Origin: Acinetobacter sp. UBA3106
GTDB taxonomy: Bacteria; Pseudomonadota; Gammaproteobacteria; Pseudomonadales; Moraxellaceae
Assembly (NCBI GenBank): GCA_002365595.1
Contig: DFAM01000018.1
Coordinates: forward strand, 6,859 to 70,858
Direction of reading: 5' to 3'
DNA length: 64,000 nucleotides
The translations under genes were made by a program, and so were the position numbers. The first letter of the stretch is position 1. Each line of letters opens with the position of its first letter. Positions 8,381 through 16,836 of this stretch are shown piece by piece. The notes beneath the pieces were generated by a model. It saw only the letters and a list, made by a program, of their open reading frames with translations, was not told the DNA's origin and ran no database searches.

Positions 8381-9127
8381 GTGCTCAATATGATTGGCTT
8401 TGTGATTGGGGTGTTTGCCATTGCAGGCATGATTAAAGGCACCATTGGACTGGGTTTGCCTGCGGTTTCCATGGGCTTGCTGACGATTTTTATCAGTCCC
8501 TTTCAAGCAGCCACCTTGTTGATCGTACCGTCAATGGTCACCAATTTCTGGCAACTGTTTGCCGAAGGGCATGTGCTGAAACTGGTTCGTCGCTTTTGGC
8601 CACTGTTGCTGGGCATTGTGGTCGGTTCTATCTGGAGTATTTTTCCAACCCTGGGACATGGCGAGTTTCAGAGTGAGGCGCTGCTCGGCGGAATGCTGGC
8701 CTTATATGGCTTGTACGGTCTATTTGCCAAGAACATGCCCAATCTGGCTGCACATGAAAAATGGTTGTCTCCGATGATGGGTTATCTGGGTGGGGCACTG
8801 ACAGTCGCTACCGGGGTGGTCGTCATTCCTGTGGTGCCTTACTTGCAATCGTTGCATCTCAAACGTGATGATCTGGTGCAGTCGCTCGGTTTGGCCTTTA
8901 CCATCTCCACGATTTGTCTGGCGGTATTTCTGCATCAGAATCCGGTGGAAAATATTCCCATGGATTATAAGATGTCATTTATTGCCCTGCTTCCGGCCTT
9001 AGTGGGCATGTGGCTGGGAACCAAAATCCGCTATCGCATTCCCGAACAAAAATTTCGCAAAGTATTCTTTTGTGGTCTGGTCATTTTTGGTGGTTATATG
9101 GTGCTGCATCAGTTTGGTCTGCTTTAA
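8381..9127 (+). CDS. TauE/SafE family membrane permease
   Basis: A 248-aa integral inner-membrane protein with about seven to eight hydrophobic segments. It belongs to the TauE/SafE (UPF0721) group of putative anion exporters, members of which are linked to sulfite, sulfoacetate and related organic anions. The GMIKGTIGLGLPAVSMGLL loop near residue 20 and the internal second half GYLGGALTVATGVVVIPVVP reproduce the two-fold G-rich repeat of this family. The substrate cannot be told from sequence. The start is either GTG 8381 or ATG 8390; neither has a clear ribosome site. It is convergent with a LysR gene whose stop is 30 bases away. Confidence 0.8.
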   Translation: MLNMIGFVIGVFAIAGMIKGTIGLGLPAVSMGLLTIFISPFQAATLLIVPSMVTNFWQLFAEGHVLKLVRRFWPLLLGIVVGSIWSIFPTLGHGEFQSEALLGGMLALYGLYGLFAKNMPNLAAHEKWLSPMMGYLGGALTVATGVVVIPVVPYLQSLHLKRDDLVQSLGLAFTISTICLAVFLHQNPVENIPMDYKMSFIALLPALVGMWLGTKIRYRIPEQKFRKVFFCGLVIFGGYMVLHQFGLL

Positions 9128-9156
9128 AGTCAGCAAAACAATCTGCCCACATTTTT

Positions 9157-10059
9157 TTAACTTGGCAATCTGGATTTATGCGAAATTAAAAACTGGCTGA
9201 AATGTTGATAAGCGACTGGCAAGGCATCAAAGTTTTTTGCTGCCAATAATAGCTTGCGATTGGCCCAGTCACCAGTCAGTTCAATTTGTTGAAAAGAATA
9301 AACTGACTGTAAGCGATTAGCTGCACGTTTCGGCATAATGGCAATTCCGACGCCATTAGCAACCACCTGAGCAATCGCAGCAAAATTGGGTAAACGTAAA
9401 CGGTACTGAATCGCACAGCCCAGTAATTTGGCTTGGGTTTCAATCGATTGCTGCAAGGAATGATATTGCATTAAACCGACAAAGGGATAATGCAGCACAT
9501 CGGCTAATTGCAGGGTAGATTGCTGCTGCAGTTCATGATCTATGGGGCAAATCAGCACCAAAGGATCATCGGAAAACTCGAGGGTCTGTAACTTTTTTGA
9601 ATTGAAAAAACCTGAAATCAAGCCGAGCTGGGCGTTGCCATTTTCCAGAGCCTGAATAATATCTTTACTTTCCGCTTCTTTTAAATCAATCTGGATATTG
9701 GGATTTTCAAGCAAATAAGAGGGTAAAAGCTGTGGAAGATACTCACTTTGAGCCGAGGAATTACACCACAGCGTCATTTCACTTTGTGCACCTGTAGCGA
9801 AGGGCAGCATCTGTTGTTGCAATTGTTGCGCTTGGTGAACCAGCATCTGCGCCTGCGTGGCAAACACCTGTCCGGCAAGGGTCAGTTTGACGCCGGAAGC
9901 ATGCCGGGTAAATAAATGCACCGCAAACTGCTGTTCAATTTTTTTAATCCGTTCACTGGCGGCTTGCAGCGAAATGGCAGAGCGTTCTGCACCTTTGGTC
10001 AAGCTGCCCGTATCTACAATATTCAAGAAAAGTTGCAAATCAAAAAAGTCGAGACGCAT
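9157..10059 (-). CDS. LysR family transcriptional regulator
   Basis: A 300-aa LysR-type regulator. The N-terminal winged helix-turn-helix reads FDLQLFLNIVDTGSLTKGAE then ISLQAASERIKKIEQQ (residues 6-43) with the LFTRHASGVKLTLAG wing. A periplasmic-binding-protein-like effector domain follows from about residue 90. Most LysR genes control a divergent neighbour, but here the nearest gene on the left is convergent (the TauE/SafE permease) and on the right the pyrimidine permease points the same way across a terminator, so the target is uncertain. The permease at 8381 is the best candidate by proximity. Confidence 0.88.
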   Translation of the reverse strand: MRLDFFDLQLFLNIVDTGSLTKGAERSAISLQAASERIKKIEQQFAVHLFTRHASGVKLTLAGQVFATQAQMLVHQAQQLQQQMLPFATGAQSEMTLWCNSSAQSEYLPQLLPSYLLENPNIQIDLKEAESKDIIQALENGNAQLGLISGFFNSKKLQTLEFSDDPLVLICPIDHELQQQSTLQLADVLHYPFVGLMQYHSLQQSIETQAKLLGCAIQYRLRLPNFAAIAQVVANGVGIAIMPKRAANRLQSVYSFQQIELTGDWANRKLLLAAKNFDALPVAYQHFSQFLISHKSRLPS

Positions 10060-10120
10060 CTGCTGAGTCTGTTCAGTGAAATTTAACTCATCATACTAAA
10101 ATTTATTCAGCTTCAGACAT

Positions 10121-10147
10121 AAAAAAAGCAGCCTGAAGGCTGCCTGA
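10121..10147 (-). terminator. Terminator of the pyrimidine permease gene
   Basis: GCAGCC / GGCTGC stem with TGAA loop; the seven A on the left form the T-run on the minus strand. It lies just after the stop of the permease gene and separates it from the LysR gene. Confidence 0.8.
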
Positions 10148-10163
10148 AAATTTGTCTTTATAT

Positions 10164-11465
10164 TTATGATTTATCGCCCAGGCTAAAGAACCAGTTCAGG
10201 ATGAGGGCTGCAAATGTAGCGGTGCCAATACCACCGAGGTTAAAGCTGCCGAATTGCAGGGCAAAGTCACCAGTACCTAAAATAATGGTCACCGCAGCCA
10301 CCATCAGGTTTTTGTTTTTAGAGAAATCAACCTTGTTTTCAATCCAAATTTTGGCTCCGGCAATGGTAATTAAACCGAAGACCACAATCGAGGCACCGGT
10401 TAAAATCGCAGTCGGAATGGTGTGAATGATCGCACCAAATTTTGGTGAAAGTCCCAAGAAAACTGCAAAGATACCGGCAAAGACAAAAATGATGGTCGAA
10501 TAGACACGTGTTACGGCCATCACGCCAATATTTTCACCATAGGTGGTCATGCCCGGAGCACCGACACCACCCGATAAAGTCGTTGCAAGACCATCGGCCA
10601 CGAAGGCTTTGCCAATATGCGGATCAAGGTTTTCACCAGTCATGGCACCGACAGCTTTAATATGCCCCAAGTTTTCAGCCACTAAAATCAAGGCAATGGG
10701 TGCAATAATTAGCATGGCGTTGAAGTCAAAGACTGGAGAGTGGAAGGTTGGAATACCAAACCAATCGGCTTGCTGAATTGGCGCAAAATTAATTGGTGTG
10801 CCATGTCCCATCACATTGGAAACAATGTAATAGATCAGGTAAGCCAGTAATAAACCAATCAATAACAGCAGACGTTGCAGCAGGCCTTTGGTAAATACCG
10901 CAATCGAGCCCATGCACATTACGGTGACCAGTGACATCCACATATTAAAGTTATTACCCGCCACGCCTTTAACCGTCACCGGTGCCAAATTCAGGCCGAT
11001 GATCATGACCACAGCGCCGGTCACTACAGGTGGCATGAGTTTTTCAATCCATTTGGTGCCGGTTGCCATCACAATAAAACCAAAAATGGCATAAAGCACA
11101 CCACAGGCCATAATACCGCCAGCAGCCAAGGCCAGATTGGCATTGGGTGCACCTGTACCCGAAGCGGCATAACCCGTTGCCGCAATCACCACCCCAATAA
11201 AGGCAAAGCTGGACCCCAGATAACTCGGTACTCGACCTCCGGTCATCAGGAAAAACAGAATGGTACAGATCCCTGACATTAAAATGGCCAGATTCGGATC
11301 AAAACCCATCAGGAAAGGTGCAAGAACGGTCGCACCAAACATGGCAAAAGCATGTTGTACGCCCAAAACCACACTTTGTGCAGGCGGAAGGTATTCATTG
11401 GTACCTACAGGACGTGCATCGATACTGCCTTCGTACGGGCGCCATTTGGGAAACCAATTGGACAT
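10164..11465 (-). CDS. rutG: NCS2 family pyrimidine (uracil) permease, RutG-like
   Basis: A 433-aa inner-membrane nucleobase transporter. The sequence VQHAFAMFGATVLAPFLMG near residue 37, the GGRVPSYLGSSFAFIGVVI block and the family signature AENLGHIKAVGAMTGENLDP with GVGAPGMTTYGENIGVMAV identify the nucleobase:cation symporter-2 family. The detailed match is nearer E. coli RutG than UraA. The glutamates in AENLGH and in TTYGEN are the expected substrate and proton-coupling residues. No other rut genes are beside it, so it probably works as a free-standing uracil/pyrimidine uptake system. The 300 bases upstream carry strong palindromes that may be operator sites. Confidence 0.85.
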   Translation of the reverse strand: MSNWFPKWRPYEGSIDARPVGTNEYLPPAQSVVLGVQHAFAMFGATVLAPFLMGFDPNLAILMSGICTILFFLMTGGRVPSYLGSSFAFIGVVIAATGYAASGTGAPNANLALAAGGIMACGVLYAIFGFIVMATGTKWIEKLMPPVVTGAVVMIIGLNLAPVTVKGVAGNNFNMWMSLVTVMCMGSIAVFTKGLLQRLLLLIGLLLAYLIYYIVSNVMGHGTPINFAPIQQADWFGIPTFHSPVFDFNAMLIIAPIALILVAENLGHIKAVGAMTGENLDPHIGKAFVADGLATTLSGGVGAPGMTTYGENIGVMAVTRVYSTIIFVFAGIFAVFLGLSPKFGAIIHTIPTAILTGASIVVFGLITIAGAKIWIENKVDFSKNKNLMVAAVTIILGTGDFALQFGSFNLGGIGTATFAALILNWFFSLGDKS

Positions 11466-11532
11466 TTTTTGAGCACTCTAAAGATAAATTGTGCACATCA
11501 TACGCTTCTTTTTTGGAAGATTTAATCATTGA

Positions 11533-11546
11533 AACAAAATTTTGTT
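11533..11546. promoter_or_regulatory. Palindrome upstream of the pyrimidine permease
   Basis: AACAAAATTTTGTT, a perfect 14-base palindrome about 70 bases before the start codon of the permease, inside a longer imperfect dyad (TTGAA ... TTCAA). It could be a regulator site or chance in AT-rich DNA. Confidence 0.35.
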
Positions 11547-11573
11547 CAAACTAATGCTATGACTTTTCAAACG

Positions 11574-11593
11574 TTTTTACCATATGGTAAAAA
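11574..11593. promoter_or_regulatory. Perfect 20-bp palindrome, candidate operator
   Basis: TTTTTACCATATGGTAAAAA is identical on both strands and lies about 110 bases upstream of the permease start. Its core ACCATATGGT appears again at 11705-11714. A perfect palindrome with a repeated core suggests a dimeric regulator. Confidence 0.5.
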
Positions 11594-11704
11594 TTTTACT
11601 ATTTAAAAAATAATGCTAAATCAACAGCTAATCACTATGAAGATGTTTCAATTTATTCATAAGTATTTCTTATTTTAGTTATAAAAAATACCAGGAAACT
11701 TTTG

Positions 11705-11714
11705 ACCATATGGT
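11705..11714. promoter_or_regulatory. Second ACCATATGGT site
   Basis: Second copy of the 10-base palindromic core, 122 bases further upstream, beside the ppc terminator. Confidence 0.4.
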
Positions 11715-11715
11715 T

Positions 11716-11748
11716 AAAAAAAAAGCACATTACGAAAATGTGCTTTTT
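11716..11748 (-). terminator. Terminator of ppc
   Basis: AAAAAGCACATT / AATGTGCTTTTT stem with a five-base loop and A/T tracts on both sides, just after the ppc stop on the minus strand. Confidence 0.85.
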
Positions 11749-11765
11749 CTGGGGAAAATCAGGAC

Positions 11766-14450
11766 TTAACCGGTATTACGCAGTCCGGCAGCAATTCCTG
11801 CAATACTCACCATCAAGGCATGATCGACCGGGGTATGTTCGGCCTGACATTCGGCCAGATAGCGACGGCGGCGTTTCATCAGTTCGGCCTGCAATAAATG
11901 TAGCGGCAATAAATATGGTTTACGCACTTTCATGGACTGATCCAGTACTTCATTGCTACTGAGCAGTTTGGATTCGCCTTTTAAGGCCAGCAGAGTTTGT
12001 ACCGCATCTTTTAGGCGCTGACGCAGTTCATTGCCCAAGACTTTTAAATCTTCATCATCGGTTAAATGCGATTCGTAGTAGAGTGCGACATGACCATCAG
12101 CTTTAGAAAGAACCATTTCCAGCATGTCTATCAGCGTCTGGAAATAGGGCCATTGTTGCAGCATTTCATCCAGCAAATCTTTTTGGCCTTGATCAAGCAC
12201 CTGATTAATTGCTGCTCCGGTACCGAGCCAAGCCGGAAGCATCAAACGGATTTGGGTCCAGGCAAATACCCAGGGAATGGCACGTAAAGATTCAATTCCC
12301 CCACTGACTTTACGTTTTGCCGGTCGTGAACCGAGTGGCAGCATTTGCAATTCAAGTTCCGGTGTAACCGTACGCAGGTATTTTACAAAATACGGATTTT
12401 CACGCACGGTTTGACGGTAGACCTGTACCGATAAATCGGTCATGGTATGCATCAATTGACGCCATTCATCTTTAGGCACTGGCGGGGGAAGCAAGGTGGC
12501 TTCTAAAGTAGCTGCGGTATAAATTTCCAGGTTTTGCAGGGCAATGCCTTCCAGACCAAACTTGAAGCGAATCATCTCGCCCTGTTCAGTCACGCGAATG
12601 GCACCGGAAATTGAGCCTGGCGGTTGTGAAAACAGCGCTTGCTGGGTCGGTGCGCCGCCCCGGCTGATCGAGCCGCCGCGACCATGGAATAAAGTCAGTT
12701 GTACAGCATGCTTTTGTGCAACCGCAGTCAGCTCTTCCTGTGCACGGTACTGCGCCCAGTTGGCCGACATAAATCCGGCATCTTTGGCAGAATCTGAATA
12801 GCCAATCATCACTTCATGTTTGCCCTGAATATGCTGTTTGTACCAATGCATATTGAACAGGGTATTCATGGTTGCGGCTGCGCCGTCCAGATCTTTCAGC
12901 GTTTCAAATAATGGCACGACTCGCAGCGGATATTTGATGCCCGCTTCTTTTTGCAGCAGTAAAACTGCCAATACATCGCTCGGATATTCCGCCATTGAAA
13001 TAATATAAGCCCCCAGGCTTTCTTCCGGCTGCTGGGCCAGAGTCCGCATGGTGGCAAACACTTCCTGTACATCCGGATGTTCAATCAGGCTCTGTTTCGG
13101 TTCATTCAAATGTTTAGGCAGTAACGGACGTTTGCTTTGTAATTCTTGAAGTAAGAAATTTTGACGCGCCTGTTCGGTCCAGGTTTCAAAATTGCCCAGA
13201 CCCAGATATTCAGTAATCGCTGAAATGGCCTGGCGATGACGACCGGATTCCTGACGGATATCCAGCTTTAATAACTCAATGCCAAAGCAGTTGACGCGGT
13301 GAATAAAGTCCAGCAGTTTGCCATTGGCAATTTCCGGCAAGTTGCAGGCAATCAGTGAGCGATAGCACAGCAATAGCGGTTGTAATAATTCATCTTTGCT
13401 TTTAATCACCAGATGCTCATCGGCATCTTGTCCATGCAGTTTTTGCGCCAGCCAGTGACGGGTCGCTTTGAGACGTTCGCGAGTATCGCGTAAATATTCA
13501 CGGTAAGGCTCTGGATGCGACTGACCGAGTGCCTGCATCAGTTCATGACTACAGTTCTGAATCGACAGTTCCCAGCGCAGGTCTTCAATATCACGCAGAT
13601 ATAAATCAGCCGCTTTCCAGCGCGATAACCATAATACTTCCTGGGTAATGTTGTGCGTGACATTTGGGTTGCCGTCACGGTCACCGCCCATCCAGGAGGC
13701 GAAGCGAACCGGAGCAACGTTTAAGGGTAAGCGTTGACCACAGTGTTCTTCGACCATTTCATCCAGTTCGCGAATGAATTTGGGAATGGCATTCCACAGG
13801 GTTTGTTCAATGGTGGTAAAGCCCCATTTGGCTTCATCAACAGGAGTCGGGCGGTGCTGACGGATTTCATCAGTCTGCCAGGCAGAGCAAATCAGCTGTT
13901 TGAGTTCTTCCAGTACGGTTTTGCGTTCACGTGGGGTCAGTTTTTGCTGATCGGCCTTAAACAGGCAATCATTAATATCATCATATTTTTGAATCAGGGT
14001 ACGACGGCTCACTTCTGTCGGATGTGCAGTCAACACCAGTTCAATGTTCAGCTCACAGATTTGCTTGAATAGGGTATCGGCTGAAATTTTGTGATCTTTA
14101 AACTTTTGCAACAGGTGATCGAGCGGATTGGGAGAGGGTGCATGCTCATCAAATTCACTTTGACGGCGGCTACGTACCACATTGTACTGTTCAGCAATAT
14201 TGGCAAAATTCAGAAAGTGGGTAAAGGCACGGGTGAGCGGAAGAATTTCCTCATCTTTCAGGCTTAAAAAAAGTTGTTCAAGTTGTTTTTCTGCTTCCAC
14301 TTGGCCATCACGTGCACCTTTAGACAGGGCACGAATCTGTTCGACCTGATTAAACAAATCTTGTCCTGCATGTTCCTTGAGGGTTTCTCCCAGTAGGTTC
14401 CCAAGTAAGCGTACGTCCTCACGCAGTGGAGCATCAATTTGTTGAATCAT
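11766..14450 (-). CDS. ppc: Phosphoenolpyruvate carboxylase
   Basis: Fixes bicarbonate onto PEP to give oxaloacetate, refilling the TCA cycle. The 894-aa product is full length for the family. The catalytic histidine is in VLTAHPTEVSRRT (H143). The second signature HGRGGSISRGGAPT carries the bicarbonate-binding arginine and glycine loop, and the protein ends in the conserved GIAAGLRNTG tail. The frame continues upstream, with an ATG at 14459 only two or three bases from an AGGAG. I choose the next ATG at 14450, which has that AGGAG at about 10 bases and matches the family start (MIQQIDAPLREDVRLLG). Monocistronic: terminator behind, gap in front. Confidence 0.95.
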   Translation of the reverse strand: MIQQIDAPLREDVRLLGNLLGETLKEHAGQDLFNQVEQIRALSKGARDGQVEAEKQLEQLFLSLKDEEILPLTRAFTHFLNFANIAEQYNVVRSRRQSEFDEHAPSPNPLDHLLQKFKDHKISADTLFKQICELNIELVLTAHPTEVSRRTLIQKYDDINDCLFKADQQKLTPRERKTVLEELKQLICSAWQTDEIRQHRPTPVDEAKWGFTTIEQTLWNAIPKFIRELDEMVEEHCGQRLPLNVAPVRFASWMGGDRDGNPNVTHNITQEVLWLSRWKAADLYLRDIEDLRWELSIQNCSHELMQALGQSHPEPYREYLRDTRERLKATRHWLAQKLHGQDADEHLVIKSKDELLQPLLLCYRSLIACNLPEIANGKLLDFIHRVNCFGIELLKLDIRQESGRHRQAISAITEYLGLGNFETWTEQARQNFLLQELQSKRPLLPKHLNEPKQSLIEHPDVQEVFATMRTLAQQPEESLGAYIISMAEYPSDVLAVLLLQKEAGIKYPLRVVPLFETLKDLDGAAATMNTLFNMHWYKQHIQGKHEVMIGYSDSAKDAGFMSANWAQYRAQEELTAVAQKHAVQLTLFHGRGGSISRGGAPTQQALFSQPPGSISGAIRVTEQGEMIRFKFGLEGIALQNLEIYTAATLEATLLPPPVPKDEWRQLMHTMTDLSVQVYRQTVRENPYFVKYLRTVTPELELQMLPLGSRPAKRKVSGGIESLRAIPWVFAWTQIRLMLPAWLGTGAAINQVLDQGQKDLLDEMLQQWPYFQTLIDMLEMVLSKADGHVALYYESHLTDDEDLKVLGNELRQRLKDAVQTLLALKGESKLLSSNEVLDQSMKVRKPYLLPLHLLQAELMKRRRRYLAECQAEHTPVDHALMVSIAGIAAGLRNTG

Positions 14451-14947
14451 TTTTTTCATTCTCCTAGGCTTCTCTTTTGAATATACCTCGATTCGATGAC
14501 ATTCCAAGTAGGGGGCAGACAAAAGTCGGTAATCTTTTGCTGCTAAAACTAGCAATTCATATGCCGTTGCAGCACTTAGGAAAATAAAAGAAAAGGTTTA
14601 GGCCACTATTATCCTATTATAGTTATGCCAAGCACTTTTATTTTCTGAGAATAGTGAATTTAAAATTAAAATCATCTTATGTCGTTTAGAAGCTTTCACT
14701 GCCGCAGTTTTTCAATAAAACTGAAAGGTGTTTGTGTAGGCGAAAACTTACTTTTGAGAGGCCAAAATGAGAACCTCAAAATATATTTTGAGTTCGCAAG
14801 AAAAGCCTTTGTTACCCACACACAACATCCTGAGCCAGTTTTAAGCACTGCTTTAAAATGCAGCGCAAGGGTGGGTAACGTGTGGCATCCCTGCCACACT
14901 CATGCACCTAAAGCTTGTACAAATCAAGTTATGAGACAGGGGTATAT
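14451..14947. other. Intergenic region between ppc and the TetR gene
   Basis: About 500 bases with no gene. The right two thirds are taken by a hairpin-rich repeat listed separately. The left part should contain the ppc promoter. Open frames across the repeat are palindromic DNA without protein-like sequence. Confidence 0.4.
14747..14900 (+). repeat. Hairpin-rich intergenic repeat, copy B
   Basis: Begins CTTACTTTTGAGAGGCCAAA, the same core as the copies at 3511-3826. Then comes an 18-base palindrome CTCAAAATATATTTTGAG, a CGCAAGAAAAGCC motif, the long-range pair GTTACCCAC (14811-14819) / GTGGGTAAC (14871-14879), and a tight hairpin GTGTGGCA/TGCCACAC (14880-14899). Stem sequences differ from copy A1 but the order of elements is the same, which suggests selection for structure. 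Confidence 0.6.
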
Positions 14948-15571
14948 TTAGCCCTTTTTTTGATATTTCAGCATAAAGATCTCAATACTGTTCAAGACAA
15001 TCTGCTGTTTTTCTTCAGCAGTAGGCACTTCGCGAACTCCAAGCAGCACTTCATGATGGCGCATGCCAAACAATAAAGACACGATCAGCATGGTCAGTGT
15101 TTTTAATTCCTCAGCTTGAATAAAACCCAGATCAATCGCCTGCTGAAAGAAGTTTTCCCAAACGGCATTCATGCGCAGATGTGAGGCTTGATAAAATTTT
15201 TGTGCCAGCGGATTTTGTTCCGCTGCCAGTTCTATCAATAAGCGTTCCAGCTTGATGGCTTCGGGTAGATTGCTGATATTCAGCGCCAGCTCGCAGGCAT
15301 GTATGAAGGCATGATGAAAATCACTGTTTAGCTGCAAATTGAACGGACGAGCATTGATCAGCTCATCGCAGGTGGCGGCAATCGCGCAGACAAACAGGTT
15401 GGCTTTGTCCTGAAAGTGGTTGTATACCGTCAGTTTGGTTACACCGGCTTCTTGCGCAATCTGGTTCATGCTGGAACCCTGATAACCGTATTTCAAAAAT
15501 AAGCTTTTTGCCGCATTTAAAATACGCTGCTTTTTTTCTAAATCTTTGGGACGACCCACATTTATTTGCAC
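14948..15571 (-). CDS. TetR/AcrR family transcriptional regulator
   Basis: About 207 aa. The N-terminal helix-turn-helix domain is plain: RILNAAKSLFLKYGYQGSSM, then NQIAQEAGVTKLTVYNHFQD, covering roughly residues 15-55. A helical ligand-binding domain follows. I use the GTG at 15569-15571, which has GGA about 8 bases upstream and leads into the common VGRPKD start; an ATG at 15601 in the same frame is the alternative. The gene is divergent from an RND efflux operon, and a TACTG-N7-CAGTA dyad lies between them. By analogy with other TetR-RND pairs it probably represses the pump and itself. Confidence 0.88.
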   Translation of the reverse strand: MQINVGRPKDLEKKQRILNAAKSLFLKYGYQGSSMNQIAQEAGVTKLTVYNHFQDKANLFVCAIAATCDELINARPFNLQLNSDFHHAFIHACELALNISNLPEAIKLERLLIELAAEQNPLAQKFYQASHLRMNAVWENFFQQAIDLGFIQAEELKTLTMLIVSLLFGMRHHEVLLGVREVPTAEEKQQIVLNSIEIFMLKYQKKG

Positions 15572-15621
15572 AATTTTTTCCAAAAAAATTAAAAAGGTCA
15601 TTGCTTTGACCTGATTATTAT

Positions 15622-15644
15622 AATTACTGTACCAGTCAGTATAT
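15622..15644. promoter_or_regulatory. Candidate TetR operator between regulator and RND pump
   Basis: TACTG (15625-15629) and CAGTA (15637-15641) form a dyad with 7 bases between, centred in the short divergent gap. Its size and place fit a TetR dimer site that would overlap promoters for both directions. Confidence 0.45.
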
Positions 15645-15717
15645 TAATTAAAAAATGATCAATTTAAGAGATTGCTTATTTTGCCCTAAAAAACATTTTG
15701 AGATAAGAGCGAACTTC

Positions 15718-16836
15718 ATGAGCACAGTAAAGATTGCAGTAAAAACCGCCCTTGCCAGCATGATGATTATTTGCAGTGTGACTTTATTGGGCTGCAGCAC
15801 GGACGCAACCGAAACAGAACAGGTTCCGTTTGTGATGGTCACTCAACCGAACAGTACTCATAACGAGCAGAAAAGCTACGCTGGAGATGTGCAGGCACGT
15901 CAGCAAACAGCTTTGGCCTTCCGGGTAGGGGGACAGATTACCGAACGTTATGTTGATGTCGGTGATCAGGTCAAAGTGGGTCAGGTACTGGCTAAACTGG
16001 ATGTGAAAGATGCCCAGCTCCAGCTCAATGCAGCAAAAGCTCAACTGGAAAGTGCCCAGTCGGCAGCAAAAATTGCTGCAGATGAACAGCAGCGCTTTAA
16101 GCAGTTACTGCCGATGAATGCCGTCAGCCGTTCACAATATGATGCGGTGGATAACCAGTATAAATCGGCAATATCTGCACTGAAACAGGCACAATCCAAT
16201 TATGAAGTCACTCGTAACCAGACTGGCTATAACCAGCTGATTGCCAATAAAAATGGTGTGATTACGGCACGTAATATTGAAGTCGGACAGGTGGTTGCAG
16301 CAGGGCAAGCCGCGTACCAAATGGCGATTGCCAGTGATCGTGAAGTGGTCATTGGGGTGCCTGAACAGGCCATTTCAGAGATTAAAGTCGGTCAGTCGGC
16401 ATGGGTCACTTTATGGTCTAAAGCTGAAAATAAATTTGCAGGCTATGTACGTGAAATTTCTCCGGCGGCTGATCAGTCCCGGACCTTTAGTGTCAAGGTA
16501 GCCTTGCGTGAAGGCAACTCTGCCATTCAGCTGGGGCAAAGTGCCCGGGTGTTTTTTAATCATACCCAGAACAATGTTTTAAGTGTGCCTTTGTCCAGTG
16601 TTTCCGCCAATGGCCAGCAGGCCTATGTCTGGGTGGTCAAGCCAGACCAGACCATTCGTAAAGTGGCCGTGACCCTAGGGGCCTATGGGCGTGACAGCGT
16701 GCCGGTATTGTCCGGTTTGCAGGCAGATGATTATGTGGTGATTGGCGGTGTGCATTTATTGCGTGAAAAACAGAAAATCCAGCCAATTGACCGCGAAAAC
16801 CGTGTCGTGAAAATTCGTGCAGGAGCGGTATCATGA
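15718..16836 (+). CDS. RND efflux periplasmic adaptor (membrane fusion lipoprotein)
   Basis: A 372-aa HlyD/AcrA-type adaptor that bridges the RND pump to an outer-membrane channel. It has a lipoprotein signal ending in VTLLGC (C26). The barrel/lipoyl piece GDVQARQQTALAFRVGG is followed by VDVGDQVKVGQVLAKLD and a coiled-coil hairpin rich in Ala, Gln and Lys (about residues 95-170). The second lipoyl half and the beta-barrel then follow. The start ATG at 15718 (AAGAG upstream) is preferred over an in-frame upstream start at 15655 because it begins the signal peptide. The stop overlaps the pump gene (ATGA), so the two are co-translated. No outer-membrane factor is encoded here. Confidence 0.9.
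   Translation: MSTVKIAVKTALASMMIICSVTLLGCSTDATETEQVPFVMVTQPNSTHNEQKSYAGDVQARQQTALAFRVGGQITERYVDVGDQVKVGQVLAKLDVKDAQLQLNAAKAQLESAQSAAKIAADEQQRFKQLLPMNAVSRSQYDAVDNQYKSAISALKQAQSNYEVTRNQTGYNQLIANKNGVITARNIEVGQVVAAGQAAYQMAIASDREVVIGVPEQAISEIKVGQSAWVTLWSKAENKFAGYVREISPAADQSRTFSVKVALREGNSAIQLGQSARVFFNHTQNNVLSVPLSSVSANGQQAYVWVVKPDQTIRKVAVTLGAYGRDSVPVLSGLQADDYVVIGGVHLLREKQKIQPIDRENRVVKIRAGAVS

Noticed and set aside
14679..14951. Open frames on both strands between ppc and the TetR gene
   Set aside because: Coding in both directions across palindromic DNA is a by-product of the repeat; no family resemblance.
15655..15717. Upstream in-frame start for the RND adaptor
   Set aside because: It would put 21 extra residues before an otherwise normal lipoprotein signal; ATG 15718 has a better ribosome site.
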